From Saposhnikovia divaricata (lineage: Eukaryota > Streptophyta > Magnoliopsida > Apiales > Apiaceae), in contig CM071599.1 of the NCBI GenBank assembly GCA_036435485.1, positions 1,302,001-1,366,000 on the forward strand: 64,000 nucleotides of DNA, written 5' to 3'. A model generated the notes under the pieces. That model had not been told where the DNA came from and made no database searches. It worked only from the letters and a program-made list of their open reading frames with translations. Made by a program: the position numbers and the translations under genes. Numbering within the stretch: the stretch's first letter is position 1; every line of letters starts with the position of its first letter. Below, piece by piece: positions 38,276 through 52,468 of the stretch.

Positions 38276-41200
38276 TTGGAATTCAACGAAATTTTATTTG
38301 ACGCAGTTCGGACCGGAATCGGAGCTGATATAATCGAAACTCGGTTTTTCAAAAATTCTCAAAGGGGTTAGTACACGGGATATTGTTAAAAATCAAGTCG
38401 GACCATTTTGTGGATATTTTTACATATTTTGTTCCTATGGGTTATTGGAATTCAACGAAATTTTATTTGACGCAGTTCAGACCGGAATCGGAGTTGATAT
38501 AATCGAAACTCGGTTTTTGAAAAATTCTCAAAAGGGTTAGTGCACGGGATATTGTTAAAAATCAAGTCGGACCATTTTGTGGATATTTTTACATATTTTG
38601 TTCCTATGGGTTATTGGAATTCAACGAAATTTTATTTGACGCAGTTCGGACCGGAATCGGAGCTGATATAATCGAAACTCGGTTTTTGAAAAATTTCCAA
38701 AGGGGTTAGTACACGGGATATTGTTAAAAATCAAGTCGGTCCATTTTTTGGATATTTTTACATATTTTGTTCCTATGGGTTATTGGAATTCAACGAAATT
38801 TTATTTGACGCAGTTCGGACCGGAATCGGAGCTGATATAATCGAAACTCGGTTTTTGAAAAATTCCCAAAGGGGTTAGTACACGGGATATTGTTAAAAAT
38901 CAAGTCGGACCATTTTGTGGATATTTTTACATATTTTGTTCCTATGGGTTATTGGAATTCAACGAAATTTTATTTGACGCAGTTCGGACCGGAATCGGAG
39001 CTGATATAATCGAAACTCGGTTTTTGAAAAATTCTCAAAGGGGTTAGTACACGGGATATTATTAAAAATCAAGTTGGACCATTTTGTGGATATTTTTACA
39101 TATTTTGTTCCTATGGGTTATTGGAATTCAACGAAATTTTATTTGACGCAGTTCGGACCGGAATCGGAGCTGATATAATCGAAACTCGGTTTTTGAAAAA
39201 TTCCAAAAGGGGTTAGTACACGGGATATTGTTAAAAATCAAGTCGGACCATTTTGTGGATATTTTTACATATTTTGTTCCTATGGGTTATTGGAATTCAA
39301 CGAAATTTTATTTTGACGCAGTTCGGACCGGAATCGGAGCTGATATAATCGAAACTCGGTTTTTCAAAAATTCTCAAAGGGGTTAGTACACGGGATATTG
39401 TTAAAAATCAAGTCGGACCATTTTGTGGATATTTTTACATATTTTGTTCCTATGGGTTATTGGAATTCAACGAAATTTTATTTGACGCAGTTCAGACCGG
39501 AATCGGAGTTGATATAATCGAAACTCGGTTTTTGAAAAATTCTCAAAGGGGTTAGTGCACGGGATATTGTTAAAAATCAAGTCGGACCATTTTGTGGATA
39601 TTTTTACATATTTTGTTCCTATGGGTTATTGGAATTCAACGAAATTTTATTTGACGCAGTTCGGACCGGAATCGGAGCTGATATAATCGAAACTCGGTTT
39701 TTGAAAAATTCTCAAAGGGGTTAGTACACGGGATATTATTAAAAATCAAGTTGGACCATTTTGTGGATATTTTTACATATTTTGTTCCTATGGGTTATTG
39801 GAATTCAACGAAATTTTATTTGACGCAGTTCGGACCGGAATCGGAGCTGATATAATCGAAACTCGGTTTTTGAAAAATTCCAAAAGGGGTTAGTACACGG
39901 GATATTGTTAAAAATCAAGTCGGACCATTTTGTGGATATTTTTACATATTTTGTTCCTATGGGTTATTGGAATTCAACGAAATTTTATTTGACGCAGTTC
40001 GGACCGGAATCGGAGCTGATATAATCGAAACTCGGTTTTTGAAAAATTCCCAAAGGGGTTAGTACACGGGATATTGTTAAAAATCAAGTCGGACCATTTT
40101 GTGGATATTTTTACATATTTTATTCCTATGGGTTATTGGAATTCAACGAAATTTTATTTGACGCAGTTCGGACCGGAATCGGAGCTGATATAATCGAAAC
40201 TCGGTTTTTGAAAAATTCTCAAAGGGGTTAGTACACGGGATATTATTAAAAATCAAGTCGGACCATTTTGTGGATATTTTTACATATTTTGTTCCTATGG
40301 GTTATTGGAATTCAACGAAATTTTATTTGACGCAGTTCGGACCGGAATCGGAGCTGATATAATCGAAACTCGGTTTTTCAAAAATTCTCAAAGGGGTTAG
40401 TACACGGGATATTGTTAAAAATCAAGTCGGACCATTTTGTGGATATTTTTACATATTTTGTTCCTATGGGTTATTGGAATTCAACGAAATTTTATTTGAC
40501 GCAGTTCAGACCGGAATCGGAGTTGATATAATCGAAACTCGGTTTTTGAAAAATTCTCAAAGGGGTTAGTGCACGGGATATTGTTAAAAATCAAGTCGGA
40601 CCATTTTGTGGATATTTTTACATATTTTGTTCCTATGGGTTATTGGAATTCAACGAAATTTTATTTGACGCAGTTCGGACCGGAATTGGAGCTGATATAA
40701 TCGAAACTCGGTTTTTGAAAAATTCCCAAAGGGGTTAGTACACGGGATATTGTAAAAAATCAAGTCGGTCCATTTTGTGGATATTTTTACATATTTTGTT
40801 CCTATGGGTTATTGGAATTCAACGAAGTTTTATTTGACGCAGTTCGGACCGGAATCGGAGCTGATATAATCGAAACTTGGTTTTTGAAAAATTCCCAAAG
40901 GGGTTAGTACACGGGATATTGTTAAAAATCAAGTCGGACCATTTTGTGGATATTTTTACATATTTTGTTCCTATGGGTTATTGGAATTCAACGAAATTTT
41001 ATTTGACGCAGTTCAGACCGGAATCGGAGTTGATATAATCGAAACTCGGTTTTTGAAAAATTCTCAAAGGGGTTAGTGCACGGGATATTGTTAAAAATCA
41101 AGTCGGACCATTTTGTGGATATTTTTACATATTTTGTTCCTATGGGTTATTGGAATTCAACGAAATTTTATTTGACGCAGTTCAGACCGGAATCGGAGTT

Positions 41201-43515
41201 GATATAATCGAAACTCGGTTTTTGAAAAATTCTCAAAGGGGTTAGTGCACGGGATATTGTTAAAAATCAAGTCGGACCATTTTGTGGATATTTTTACATA
41301 TTTTGTTCCTATGGGTTATTGGAATTCAACGAAATTTTATTTGACGCAGTTCGGACCGGAATTGGAGCTGATATAATCGAAACTCGGTTTTTGAAAAATT
41401 CCCAAAGGGGTTAGTACACGGGATATTGTTAAAAATCAAGTCGGTCCATTTTGTGGATATTTTTACATATTTTGTTCCTATGGGTTATTGGAATTCAACG
41501 AAGTTTTATTTGACGCAGTTCGGACCGGAATCGGAGCTGATATAATCGAAACTCGGTTTTTGAAAAATTCTCAAAGGGGTTAGTACACGGGATATTATTA
41601 AAAATCAAGTTGGACCATTTTGTGGATATTTTTACATATTTTGTTCCTATGGGTTATTGGAATTCAACGAAATTTTATTTGACGCAGTTCGGACCGGAAT
41701 CGGAGCTGATATAATCGAAACTCGGTTTTTGAAAAATTCCAAAAGGGGTTAGTACACGGGATATTGTTAAAAATCAAGTCGGACCATTTTGTGGATATTT
41801 TAACATATTTTGTTCCTATGGGTTATTGGAATTCAACGAAATTTTATTTGACGCAGTTCGGACCGGAATCGGAGCTGATATAATCGAAACTCGGTTTTTG
41901 AAAAATTCCCAAAGGGGTTAGTACACGGGATATTGTTAAAAATCAAGTCGGACCATTTTGTGGATATTTTTACATATTTTATTCCTATGGGTTATTGGAA
42001 TTCAACGAAATTTTATTTGACGCAGTTCGGACCGGAATCGGAGCTGATATAATCGAAACTCGGTTTTTGAAAAATTCTCAAAGGGGTTAGTACACGGGAT
42101 ATTATTAAAAATCAAGTCGGACCATTTTGTGGATATTTTTACATATTTTGTTCCTATGGGTTATTGGAATTCAACGAAATTTTATTTGACGCAGTTCGGA
42201 CCGGAATCGGAGCTGATATAATCGAAACTCGGTTTTTCAAAAATTCTCAAAGGGGTTAGTACACGGGATATTGTTAAAAATCAAGTCGGACCATTTTGTG
42301 GATATTTTTACATATTTTGTTCCTATGGGTTATTGGAATTCAACGAAATTTTATTTGACGCAGTTCAGACCGGAATCGGAGTTGATATAATCGAAACTCG
42401 GTTTTTGAAAAATTCTCAAAGGGGTTAGTGCACGGGATATTGTTAAAAATCAAGTCGGACCATTTTGTGGATATTTTTACATATTTTGTTCCTATGGGTT
42501 ATTGGAATTCAACGAAATTTTATTTGACGCAGTTCGGACCGGAATTGGAGCTGATATAATCGAAACTCGGTTTTTGAAAAATTCCCAAAGGGGTTAGTAC
42601 ACGGGATATTGTTAAAAATCAAGTCGGTCCATTTTGTGGATATTTTTACATATTTTGTTCCTATGGGTTATTGGAATTCAACGAAGTTTTATTTGACGCA
42701 GTTCGGACCGGAATCGGAGCTGATATAATCGAAACTTGGTTTTTGAAAAATTCCCAAAGGGGTTAGTACACGGGATATTGTTAAAAATCAAGTCGGACCA
42801 TTTTGTGGATATTTTTACATATTTTGTTCCTATGGGTTATTGGAATTCAACGAAATTTTATTTGACGCAGTTCGGACCGGAATCGGAGCTGATATAATCG
42901 AAACTCGGTTTTTGAAAAATTCCAAAAGGGGTTAGTGCACGGGATATTGTTAAAAATCAAGTCGGACCATTTTGTGGATATTTTTACATATTTTGTTCCT
43001 ATGGGTTATTGGAATTCAACGAAATTTTATTTGACGCAGTTCGGACCGGAATCGGAGCTGATATAATCGAAACTCGGTTTTTGAAAAATTCTCAAAGGGG
43101 TTAGTACACGGGATATTATTAAAAATCAAGTTGGACCATTTTGTGGATATTTTTACATATTTTGTTCCTATGGGTTATTGGAATTCAACGAAATTTTATT
43201 TGACGCAGTTCGGACCGGAATCGGAGCTGATATAATCGAAACTCGGTTTTTGAAAAATTCCAAAAGGGGTTAGTACACGGGATATTGTTAAAAATCAAGT
43301 CGGACCATTTTGTGGATATTTTTACATATTTTGTTCCTATGGGTTATTGGAATTCAACGAAATTTTATTTGACGCAGTTCGGACCGGAATCGGAGCTGAT
43401 ATAATCGAAACTCGGTTTTTGAAAAATTCTCAAAGGGGTTAGTACACGGGATATTATTAAAAATCAAGTCGGACCATTTTGTGGATATTTTTACATATTT
43501 TGTTCCTATGGGTTA

Positions 43516-44867
43516 TTGGAATTCAACGAAATTTTATTTGACGCAGTTCGGACCGGAATCGGAGCTGATATAATCGAAACAAGGTTTTTCAAAAATTCTC
43601 AAAGGGGTTAGTACACGGGATATTGTTAAAAATCAAGTCGGACCATTTTGTGGATATTTTTACATATTTTGTTCCTATGGGTTATTGGAATTCAACGAAA
43701 TTTTATTTGACGCAGTTCAGACCGGAATCGGAGTTGATATAATCGAAACTCGGTTTTTGAAAAATTCTCAAAGGGGTTAGTGCACGGGATATTGTTAAAA
43801 ATCAAGTCGGACCATTTTGTGGATATTTTTACATATTTTGTTCCTATGGGTTATTGGAATTCAACGAAATTTTATTTGACGCAGTTCGGACCGGAATTGG
43901 AGCTGATATAATCGAAACTCGGTTTTTGAAAAATTCCCAAAGGGGTTAGTACACGGGATATTGTTAAAAATCAAGTCGGTCCATTTTGTGGATATTTTTA
44001 CATATTTTGTTCCTATGGGTTATTGGAATTCAACGAAGTTTTATTTGACGCAGTTCGGACCGGAATCGGAGCTGATATAATCGAAACTCGGTTTTTGAAA
44101 AATTCTCAAAGGGGTTAGTACACGGGATATTATTAAAAATCAAGTCGGACCATTTTGTGGATATTTTTACATATTTTGTTCCTATGGGTTATTGGAATTC
44201 AACGAAATTTTATTTGACGCAGTTCGGACCGGAATCGGAGCTGATATAATCGAAACAAGGTTTTTCAAAAATTCTCAAAGGGGTTAGTACACGGGATATT
44301 GTTAAAAATCAAGTCGGACCATTTTGTGGATATTTTTACATATTTTGTTCCTATGGGTTATTGGAATTCAACGAAATTTTATTTGACGCAGTTCGGACCG
44401 GAATCGGAGCTGATATAATCGAAACTCGGTTTTTGAAAAATTCCCAAAGGGGTTAGTACACGGGATATTGTTAAAAATCAAGTCGGACCATTTTGTGGAT
44501 ATTTTTACATATTTTATTCCTATGGGTTATTGGAATTCAACGAAATTTTATTTGACGCAGTTCGGACCGGAATCGGAGCTGATATAATCGAAACTCGGTT
44601 TTTGAAAAATTCTCAAAGGGGTTAGTACACGGGATATTATTAAAAATCAAGTCGGACCATTTTGTGGATATTTTTACATATTTTGTTCCTATGGGTTATT
44701 GGAATTCAACGAAATTTTATTTGACGCAGTTCGGACCGGAATCGGAGCTGATATAATCGAAACAAGGTTTTTCAAAAATTCTCAAAGGGGTTAGTACACG
44801 GGATATTGTTAAAAATCAAGTCGGACCATTTTGTGGATATTTTTACATATTTTGTTCCTATGGGTTA
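43516..44867 (+). repeat. Three W monomers with private GAAACAAGG
   Basis: W monomers at 43516, 44192 and 44699 carry GAAACAAGG (43576, 44252, 44759) where all others have GAAACTCGG or GAAACTTGG. Two adjacent changed bases, shared by three nearby copies and absent elsewhere, show local spread by duplication. Confidence 0.85.
44023..44191 (+). repeat. D/V recombinant monomer
   Basis: The head GAAGTTTT is D-type. The rest, CTCGG, TTCTC and ATTATTAAAA, is V-type. A related hybrid is at 41488-41656 (with CAAGTTGG). These are joints between HOR phases inside block 3. Confidence 0.78.
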
Positions 44868-47800
44868 TTGGAATTCAACGAAATTTTATTTGACGCAGTT
44901 CAGACCGGAATCGGAGTTGATATAATCGAAACTCGGTTTTTGAAAAATTCTCAAAGGGGTTAGTGCACGGGATATTGTTAAAAATCAAGTCGGACCATTT
45001 TGTGGATATTTTTACATATTTTGTTCCTATGGGTTATTGGAATTCAACGAAATTTTATTTGACGCAGTTCGGACCGGAATTGGAGCTGATATAATCGAAA
45101 CTCGGTTTTTGAAAAATTCCCAAAGGGGTTAGTACACGGGATATTGTTAAAAATCAAGTCGGTCCATTTTGTGGATATTTTTACATATTTTGTTCCTATG
45201 GGTTATTGGAATTCAACGAAGTTTTATTTGACGCAGTTCGGACCGGAATCGGAGCTGATATAATCGAAACTTGGTTTTTGAAAAATTCCCAAAGGGGTTA
45301 GTACACGGGATATTGTTAAAAATCAAGTCGGACCATTTTGTGGATATTTTTACATATTTTGTTCCTATGGGTTATTGGAATTCAACGAAATTTTATTTGA
45401 CGCAGTTCGGACCGGAATCGGAGCTGATATAATCGAAACTCGGTTTTTGAAAAATTCCAAAAGGGGTTAGTGCACGGGATATTGTTAAAAATCAAGTCGG
45501 ACCATTTTGTGGATATTTTTACATATTTTGTTCCTATGGGTTATTGGAATTCAACGAAATTTTATTTGACGCAGTTCGGACTGGAATCGGAGCTGATATA
45601 ATCGAAACTCGGTTTTTGAAAAATTCTCAAAGGGGTTAGTACACGGGATATTGTTAAAAATCAAGTCGGACCATTTTGTGGATATTTTTACATATTCTGT
45701 TCCTATGGGTTATTGGAATTCAACGAAGTTTTATTTGACGCAGTTCGGACCGGAATCGGAGCTGATATAATCGAAACTTGGTTTTTGAAAAATTCCCAAA
45801 GGGGTTAGTACACGGGATATTGTTAAAAATCTAGTCGGACCATTTTGTGGATATTTTTACATATTTTGTTCCTATGGGTTATTGGAATTCAACGAAATTT
45901 TATTTGACGCAGTTCGGACCGGAATCGGAGCTGATATAATCGAAACTCGGTTTTTCAAAAATTCTCAAAGGGGTTAGTACACGGGATATTGTTAAAAATC
46001 AAGTCGGACCATTTTGTGGATATTTTTACATATTTTGTTCCTATGGGTTATTGGAATTCAACGAAATTTTATTTGACGCAGTTCAGACCGGAATCGGAGT
46101 TGATATAATCGAAACTCGGTTTTTGAAAAATTCTCAAAAGGGTTAGTGCACGGGATATTGTTAAAAATCTAGTCGGACCATTTTGTGGATATTTTTACAT
46201 ATTTTGTTCCTATGGGTTATTGGAATTCAACGAAATTTTATTTGACGCAGTTCGGACCGGAATCGGAGCTGATATAATCGAAACTCGGTTTTTGAAAAAT
46301 TCCCAAAGGGGTTAGTACACGGGATATTGTTAAAAATCAAGTCGGTCCATTTTTTGGATATTTTTACATATTTTGTTCCTATGGGTTATTGGAATTCAAC
46401 GAAATTTTATTTGACGCAGTTCGGACCGGAATCGGAGCTGATATAATCGAAACTCGGTTTTTGAAAAATTCCCAAAGGGGTTAGTACACGGGATATTGTT
46501 AAAAATCAAGTCGGACCATTTTGTGGATATTTTTACATATTTTGTTCCTATGGGTTATTGGAATTCAACGAAATTTTATTTGACGCAGTTCGGACCGGAA
46601 TCGGAGCTGATATAATCGAAACTCGGTTTTTGAAAAATTCCAAAAGGGGTTAGTGCACGGGATATTGTTAAAAATCAAGTCGGACCATTTTGTGGATATT
46701 TTTACATATTTTGTTCCTATGGGTTATTGGAATTCAACAAAATTTTATTTGACGCAGTTCGGACCGGAATCGGAGCTGATATAATCGAAACTCGGTTTTT
46801 GAAAAATTCTCAAAGGGGTTAGTACACGGGATATTGTTAAAAATCAAGTCGGACCATTTTGTGGATATTTTTACATATTCTGTTCCTATGGGTTATTGGA
46901 ATTCAACGAAGTTTTATTTGACGCAGTTCGGACCGGAATCGGAGCTGATATAATCGAAACTTGGTTTTTGAAAAATTCCCAAAGGGGTTAGTACACGGGA
47001 TATTGTTAAAAATCAAGTCGGACCATTTTGTGGATATTTTTACATATTTTGTTCCTATGGGTTATTGGAATTCAACGAAATTTTATTTGACGCAGTTCAG
47101 ACCGGAATCGGAGTTGATATAATCGAAACTCGGTTTTTGAAAAATTCTCAAAAGGGTTAGTGCACGGGATATTGTTAAAAATCAAGTCGGACCATTTTGT
47201 GGATATTTTTACATATTTTGTTCCTATGGGTTATTGGAATTCAACGAAATTTTATTTGACGCAGTTCGGACCGGAATCGGAGCTGATATAATCGAAACTC
47301 GGTTTTTGAAAAATTCCCAAAGGGGTTAGTACACGGGATATTGTTAAAAATCAAGTCGGTCCATTTTTTGGATATTTTTACATATTTTGTTCCTATGGGT
47401 TATTGGAATTCAACGAAATTTTATTTGACGCAGTTCGGACCGGAATCGGAGCTGATATAATCGAAACTTGGTTTTTGAAAAATTCCCAAAGGGGTTAGTA
47501 CACGGGATATTGTTAAAAATCAAGTCGGACCATTTTGTGGATATTTTTACATATTTTGTTCCTATGGGTTATTGGAATTCAACGAAATTTTATTTGACGC
47601 AGTTCGGACCGGAATCGGAGCTGATATAATCGAAACTCGGTTTTTGAAAAATTCCAAAAGGGGTTAGTGCACGGGATATTGTTAAAAATCAAGTCGGACC
47701 ATTTTGTGGATATTTTTACATATTTTGTTCCTATGGGTTATTGGAATTCAACGAAATTTTATTTGACGCAGTTCGGACCGGAATCGGAGCTGATATAATC

Positions 47801-50276
47801 GAAACTCGGTTTTTGAAAAATTCTCAAAGGGGTTAGTGCACGGGATATTGTTAAAAATCAAGTCGGACCATTTTGTGGATATTTTTACATATTTTGTTCC
47901 TATGGGTTATTGGAATTCAACGAAATTTTATTTGACGCAGTTCGGACCGGAATCGGAGCTGATATAATCGAAACTCGGTTTTTGAAAAATTCCCAAAGGG
48001 GTTAGTACACGGGATATTGTTAAAAATCAAGTCGGTCCATTTTTTGGATATTTTTACATATTTTGTTCCTATGGGTTATTGGAATTCAACGAAATTTTAT
48101 TTGACGCAGTTCGGACCGGAATCGGAGCTGATATAATCGAAACTCGGTTTTTGAAAAATTCCCAAAGGGGTTAGTACACGGGATATTGTTAAAAATCAAG
48201 TCGGACCATTTTGTGGATATTTTTACATATTTTGTTCCTATGGGTTATTGGAATTCAACGAAATTTTATTTGACGCAGTTCGGACCGGAATCGGAGCTGA
48301 TATAATCGAAACTCGGTTTTTGAAAAATTCCCAAAGGGGTTAGTACACGGGATATTGTTAAAAATCAAGTCGGACCATTTTGTGGATATTTTTACATATT
48401 TTATTCCTATGGGTTATTGGAATTCAACGAAATTTTATTTGACGCAGTTCGGACCGGAATCGGAGCTGATATAATCGAAACTCGGTTTTTGAAAAATTCT
48501 CAAAGGGGTTAGTACACGGGATATTATTAAAAATCAAGTCGGACCATTTTGTGGATATTTTTACATATTTTGTTCCTATGGGTTATTGGAATTCAACGAA
48601 ATTTTATTTGACGCAGTTCGGACCGGAATCGGAGCTGATATAATCGAAACTCGGTTTTTCAAAAATTCTCAAAGGGGTTAGTACACGGGATATTGTTAAA
48701 AATCAAGTCGGACCATTTTTTGGATATTTTTACATATTTTGTTCCTATGGGTTATTGGAATTCAACGAAATTTTATTTGACGCAGTTCAGACCGGAATCG
48801 GAGTTGATATAATCGAAACTCGGTTTTTGAAAAATTCTCAAAGGGGTTAGTGCACGGGATATTGTTAAAAATCAAGTCGGACCATTTTGTGGATATTTTT
48901 ACATATTTTGTTCCTATGGGTTATTGGAATTCAACGAAATTTTATTTGACGCAGTTCGGACCGGAATCGGAGCTGATATAATCGAAACTCGGTTTTTGAA
49001 AAATTCCCAAAGGGGTTAGTACACGGGATATTGTTAAAAATCAAGTCGGTCCATTTTGTGGATATTTTTACATATTTTGTTCCTATGGGTTATTGGAATT
49101 CAACGAAATTTTATTTGACGCAGTTCGGACCGGAATCGGAGCTGATATAATCGAAACTCGGTTTTTGAAAAATTCCCAAAGGGGTTAGTACACGGGATAT
49201 TGTTAAAAATCAAGTCGGACCATTTTGTGGATATTTTTACATATTTTGTTCCTATGGGTTATTGGAATTCAACGAAATTTTATTTGACGCAGTTCGGACC
49301 GGAATCGGAGCTGATATAATCGAAACTCGGTTTTTGAAAAATTCTCAAAGGGGTTAGTACACGGGATATTATTAAAAATCAAGTCGGACCATTTTGTGGA
49401 TATTTTTACATATTTTGTTCCTATGGGTTATTGGAATTCAACGAAATTTTATTTGACGCAGTTCGGACCGGAATCGGAGCTGATATAATCGAAACTCGGT
49501 TTTTGAAAAATTCCCAAAGGGGTTAGTACACGGGATATTGTTAAAAATCAAGTCGGACCATTTTGTGGATATTTTTACATATTTTGTTCCTATGGGTTAT
49601 TGGAATTCAACGAAATTTTATTTGACGCAGTTCGGACCGGAATCGGAGCTGATATAATCGAAACTCGGTTTTTGAAAAATTCTCAAAGGGGTTAGTACAC
49701 GGGATATTATTAAAAATCAAGTCGGACCATTTTGTGGATATTTTTACATATTTTGTTCCTATGGGTTATTGGAATTCAACGAAATTTTATTTGACGCAGT
49801 TCGGACCGGAATCGGAGCTGATATAATCGAAACTCGGTTTTTGAAAAATTCTCAAAGGGGTTAGTACACGGGATATTGTTAAAAATCAAGTCGGACCATT
49901 TTGTGGATATTTTTACATATTTTGTTCCTATGGGTTATTGGAATTCAACGAAATTTTATTTGACGCAGTTCGGACCGGAATCGGAGTTGATATAATCGAA
50001 ACTCGGTTTTTGAAAAATTCTCAAAGGGGTTAGTACACGGGATATTGTTAAAAATCAAGTCGGACCATTTTGTGGATATTTTTACATATTTTGTTCCTAT
50101 GGGTTATTGGAATTCAACGAAATTTTATTTGACGCAGTTCGGACCGGAATCGGAGCTGATATAATCGAAACTCGGTTTTTGAAAAATTCTCAAAAGGGGT
50201 TAGTACACGGGATATTGTTAAAAATCAAGTCGGACCATTTTGTGGATATTTTTATATATTTTGTTCCTATGGGTTA

Positions 50277-50445
50277 TTGAAATTTAACAAAATTTTATTT
50301 GACGCGGGTCGAACCTGAATCGGAGCTGATATGATCGAAACTCGGTTTTCGGATAATCCTCAAAGTGGTTAGTACACGGGATATTGTTAAAAATTGAGTT
50401 GGACCATTTTGTGGATATTTTTACTTATTTTGTTCCTATGGGTTA
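50277..50445 (+). repeat. J monomer opening the right domain
   Basis: It follows an R monomer (50107, CTCAAAAGGGG and TTTATATATTTTG). It carries TTGAGTTGGACC, shared only with the J at 52300, which marks the left end of a 2023-bp duplication. Confidence 0.9.
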
Positions 50446-51457
50446 TTGGAATTCAACGAAATTTTATTTGGCGCAATTCGGACCGGAATCGGAGCTGATA
50501 TGATCAAAACTCGGTTTTCGAAAATTCTCAAAGGGGTTAGTACACGGGATATTGTTAAAAATCAAGTCGGACCATTTTGTGGATATTTTTACATATTTTG
50601 TTCCTATGGGTTATTGGAATTCAACGAAATTTTATTTGGCGCAATTCGGACCGGAATCGGAGCTGATATGATCAAAACTCGGTTTTCGAAAATTCTCAAA
50701 GTGGTTAGTACAAGGGATATTGTTAAAATTCAAGTCGGACCATTTTGTGGATATTTTTACATATTTTGTTCCTATGGGTTATTGGAATTCAACGAAATTT
50801 TATTTGACGCAGTTCGAACCGGAATCGGAGCTGATATAATCGAAACTCGGTTTTTGAAAAATTCTCAAAGGGATTAGTACACGGGATATTGTTAAAAATC
50901 AAGTCGGACCATTTTGTGGATATTTTTACATATTCTGTTCCTATGGGTTATTGGAATTCAACGAAGTTTTATTTGACGCAGTTCGGACCGGAATCGGAGC
51001 TGATATAATCGAAACTTGGTTTTTGAAAAATTCCCAAAGGGGTTAGTACACGGGATATTGTTAAAAATCAAGTCGGACCATTTTGTGGATATTTTTACAT
51101 ATTTTGTTCCTATGGGTTATTGGAATTCAACGAAATTTTATTTGACGCAGTTCGGACCGGAATCGGAGCTGATATAATCGAAACTCGGTTTTTGAAAAAT
51201 TCTCAAAGGGGTTAGTACACGGGATATTGTTAAAAATCAAGTCGGACCATTTTGTGGATATTTTTACATATTTTGTTCCTATGGGTTATTGAAATTTAAC
51301 AAAATTTTATTTGACGCGGGTCGAACCTGAATCGGAGCTGATATGATCGAAACTCGGTTTTCGGATAATCCTCAAAGTGGTTAGTACACGGGATATTATT
51401 AAAAATTGAGTCGGACCATTTTGTGGATATTTTTACTTATTTTGTTCCTATGGGTTA
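50446..51457 (+). repeat. 6-mer A-B-C-D-E-J (1012 bp)
   Basis: Monomers start at 50446, 50614, 50782, 50951, 51120 and 51289. C has the private AAAGGGATTAG (near 50872), repeated at 52895. D has GAAGTTTT and CTTGG. This is the base HOR of the domain. Confidence 0.93.
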
Positions 51458-52468
51458 TTGGAATTCAACGAAATTTTATTTGGCGCAATTCGGACCGGAA
51501 TCGGAGCTGATATGATCAAAACTCGGTTTTCGAAAATTCTCAAAGGGGTTAGTACACGGGATATTGTTAAAAATCAAATCGGACCATTTTGTGGATATTT
51601 TTACATATTTTGTTCCTATGGGTTATTGGAATTCAACGAAATTTTATTTGGCGCAATTCGGACCGGAATCGGAGCTGATATGATCAAAACTCGGTTTTCG
51701 AAAATTCTCAAAGTGGTTAGTACAAGGGATATTGTTAAAATTCAAGTCGGACCATTTTGTGGATATTTTTACATATTTTGTTCCTATGGGTTATTGGAAT
51801 TCAACGAAATTTTATTTGACGCAGTTCGAACCGGAATCGGAGCTGATATGATCGAAACTCGGTTTTTGAAAAATTCTCAAAGGGGTTAGTACACGGGATA
51901 TTGTTAAAAATCAAGTCGGACCATTTTGTGGATATTTTTACATATTCTGTTCCTATGGGTTATTGGAATTCAACGAAGTTTTATTTGACGCAGTTCGGAC
52001 CGGAATCGGAGCTGATATAATCGAAACTTGGTTTTTGAAAAATTCCCAAAGGGGTTAGTACACGGGATATTGTTAAAAATCAAGTCGGACCATTTTGTGG
52101 ATATTTTTACATATTTTTTTCCTATGGGTTATTGGAATTCAACGAAATTTTATTTGACGCAGTTCGGACCGGAATCGGAGCTGATATGATCAAAACTCGG
52201 TTTTCGAAAATTCTCAAAGGGGTTAGTACACGGGATATTGTTAAAAATCAAGTCGGACCATTTTGTGGATATTTTTACATATTTTTTTCCTATGGGTTAT
52301 TGAAATTTAACAAAATTTTATTTGACGCGGGTCGAACCTGAATCGGAGCTGATATGATCGAAACTCGGTTTTCGGATAATCCTCAAAGTGGTTAGTACAC
52401 GGGATATTGTTAAAAATTGAGTTGGACCATTTTGTGGATATTTTTACTTATTTTGTTCCTATGGGTTA
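51458..52468 (+). repeat. 6-mer A-B-C-D-A'-J (1011 bp)
   Basis: A (51458, CAAATCGG), B (51626), C (51794, ATGATCG variant), D (51963, CATATTTTTTTCC), A' (52132) and J (52300). A' passes straight to J, as if B-C-D-E had been removed from a 10-mer. Confidence 0.92.

Larger units (their letters stand above)
38276..50276 (+). repeat. J-free block 3: 71 monomers of W/S/T/U/V/D type
   Basis: Order from 38276: W S T U V U'', W S V U'' U V, W S T D S, S T D/V U'' U V, W S T D U'' V U'' V, W S T D/V, W U V, W S T D U'' C D, W S T U U'' C D, S T D U'', S T U U V, W S T U V U V, E E R. The GGAATTGGAG T monomer recurs 676, 1183, 1352 and 1183 bp apart (40685, 41361, 42544, 43896, 45079). All spacings are whole multiples of 169. 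One extra T (near 39313) and one extra A (near 50196) are the only length changes I saw. No GATC was seen. Confidence 0.87.
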
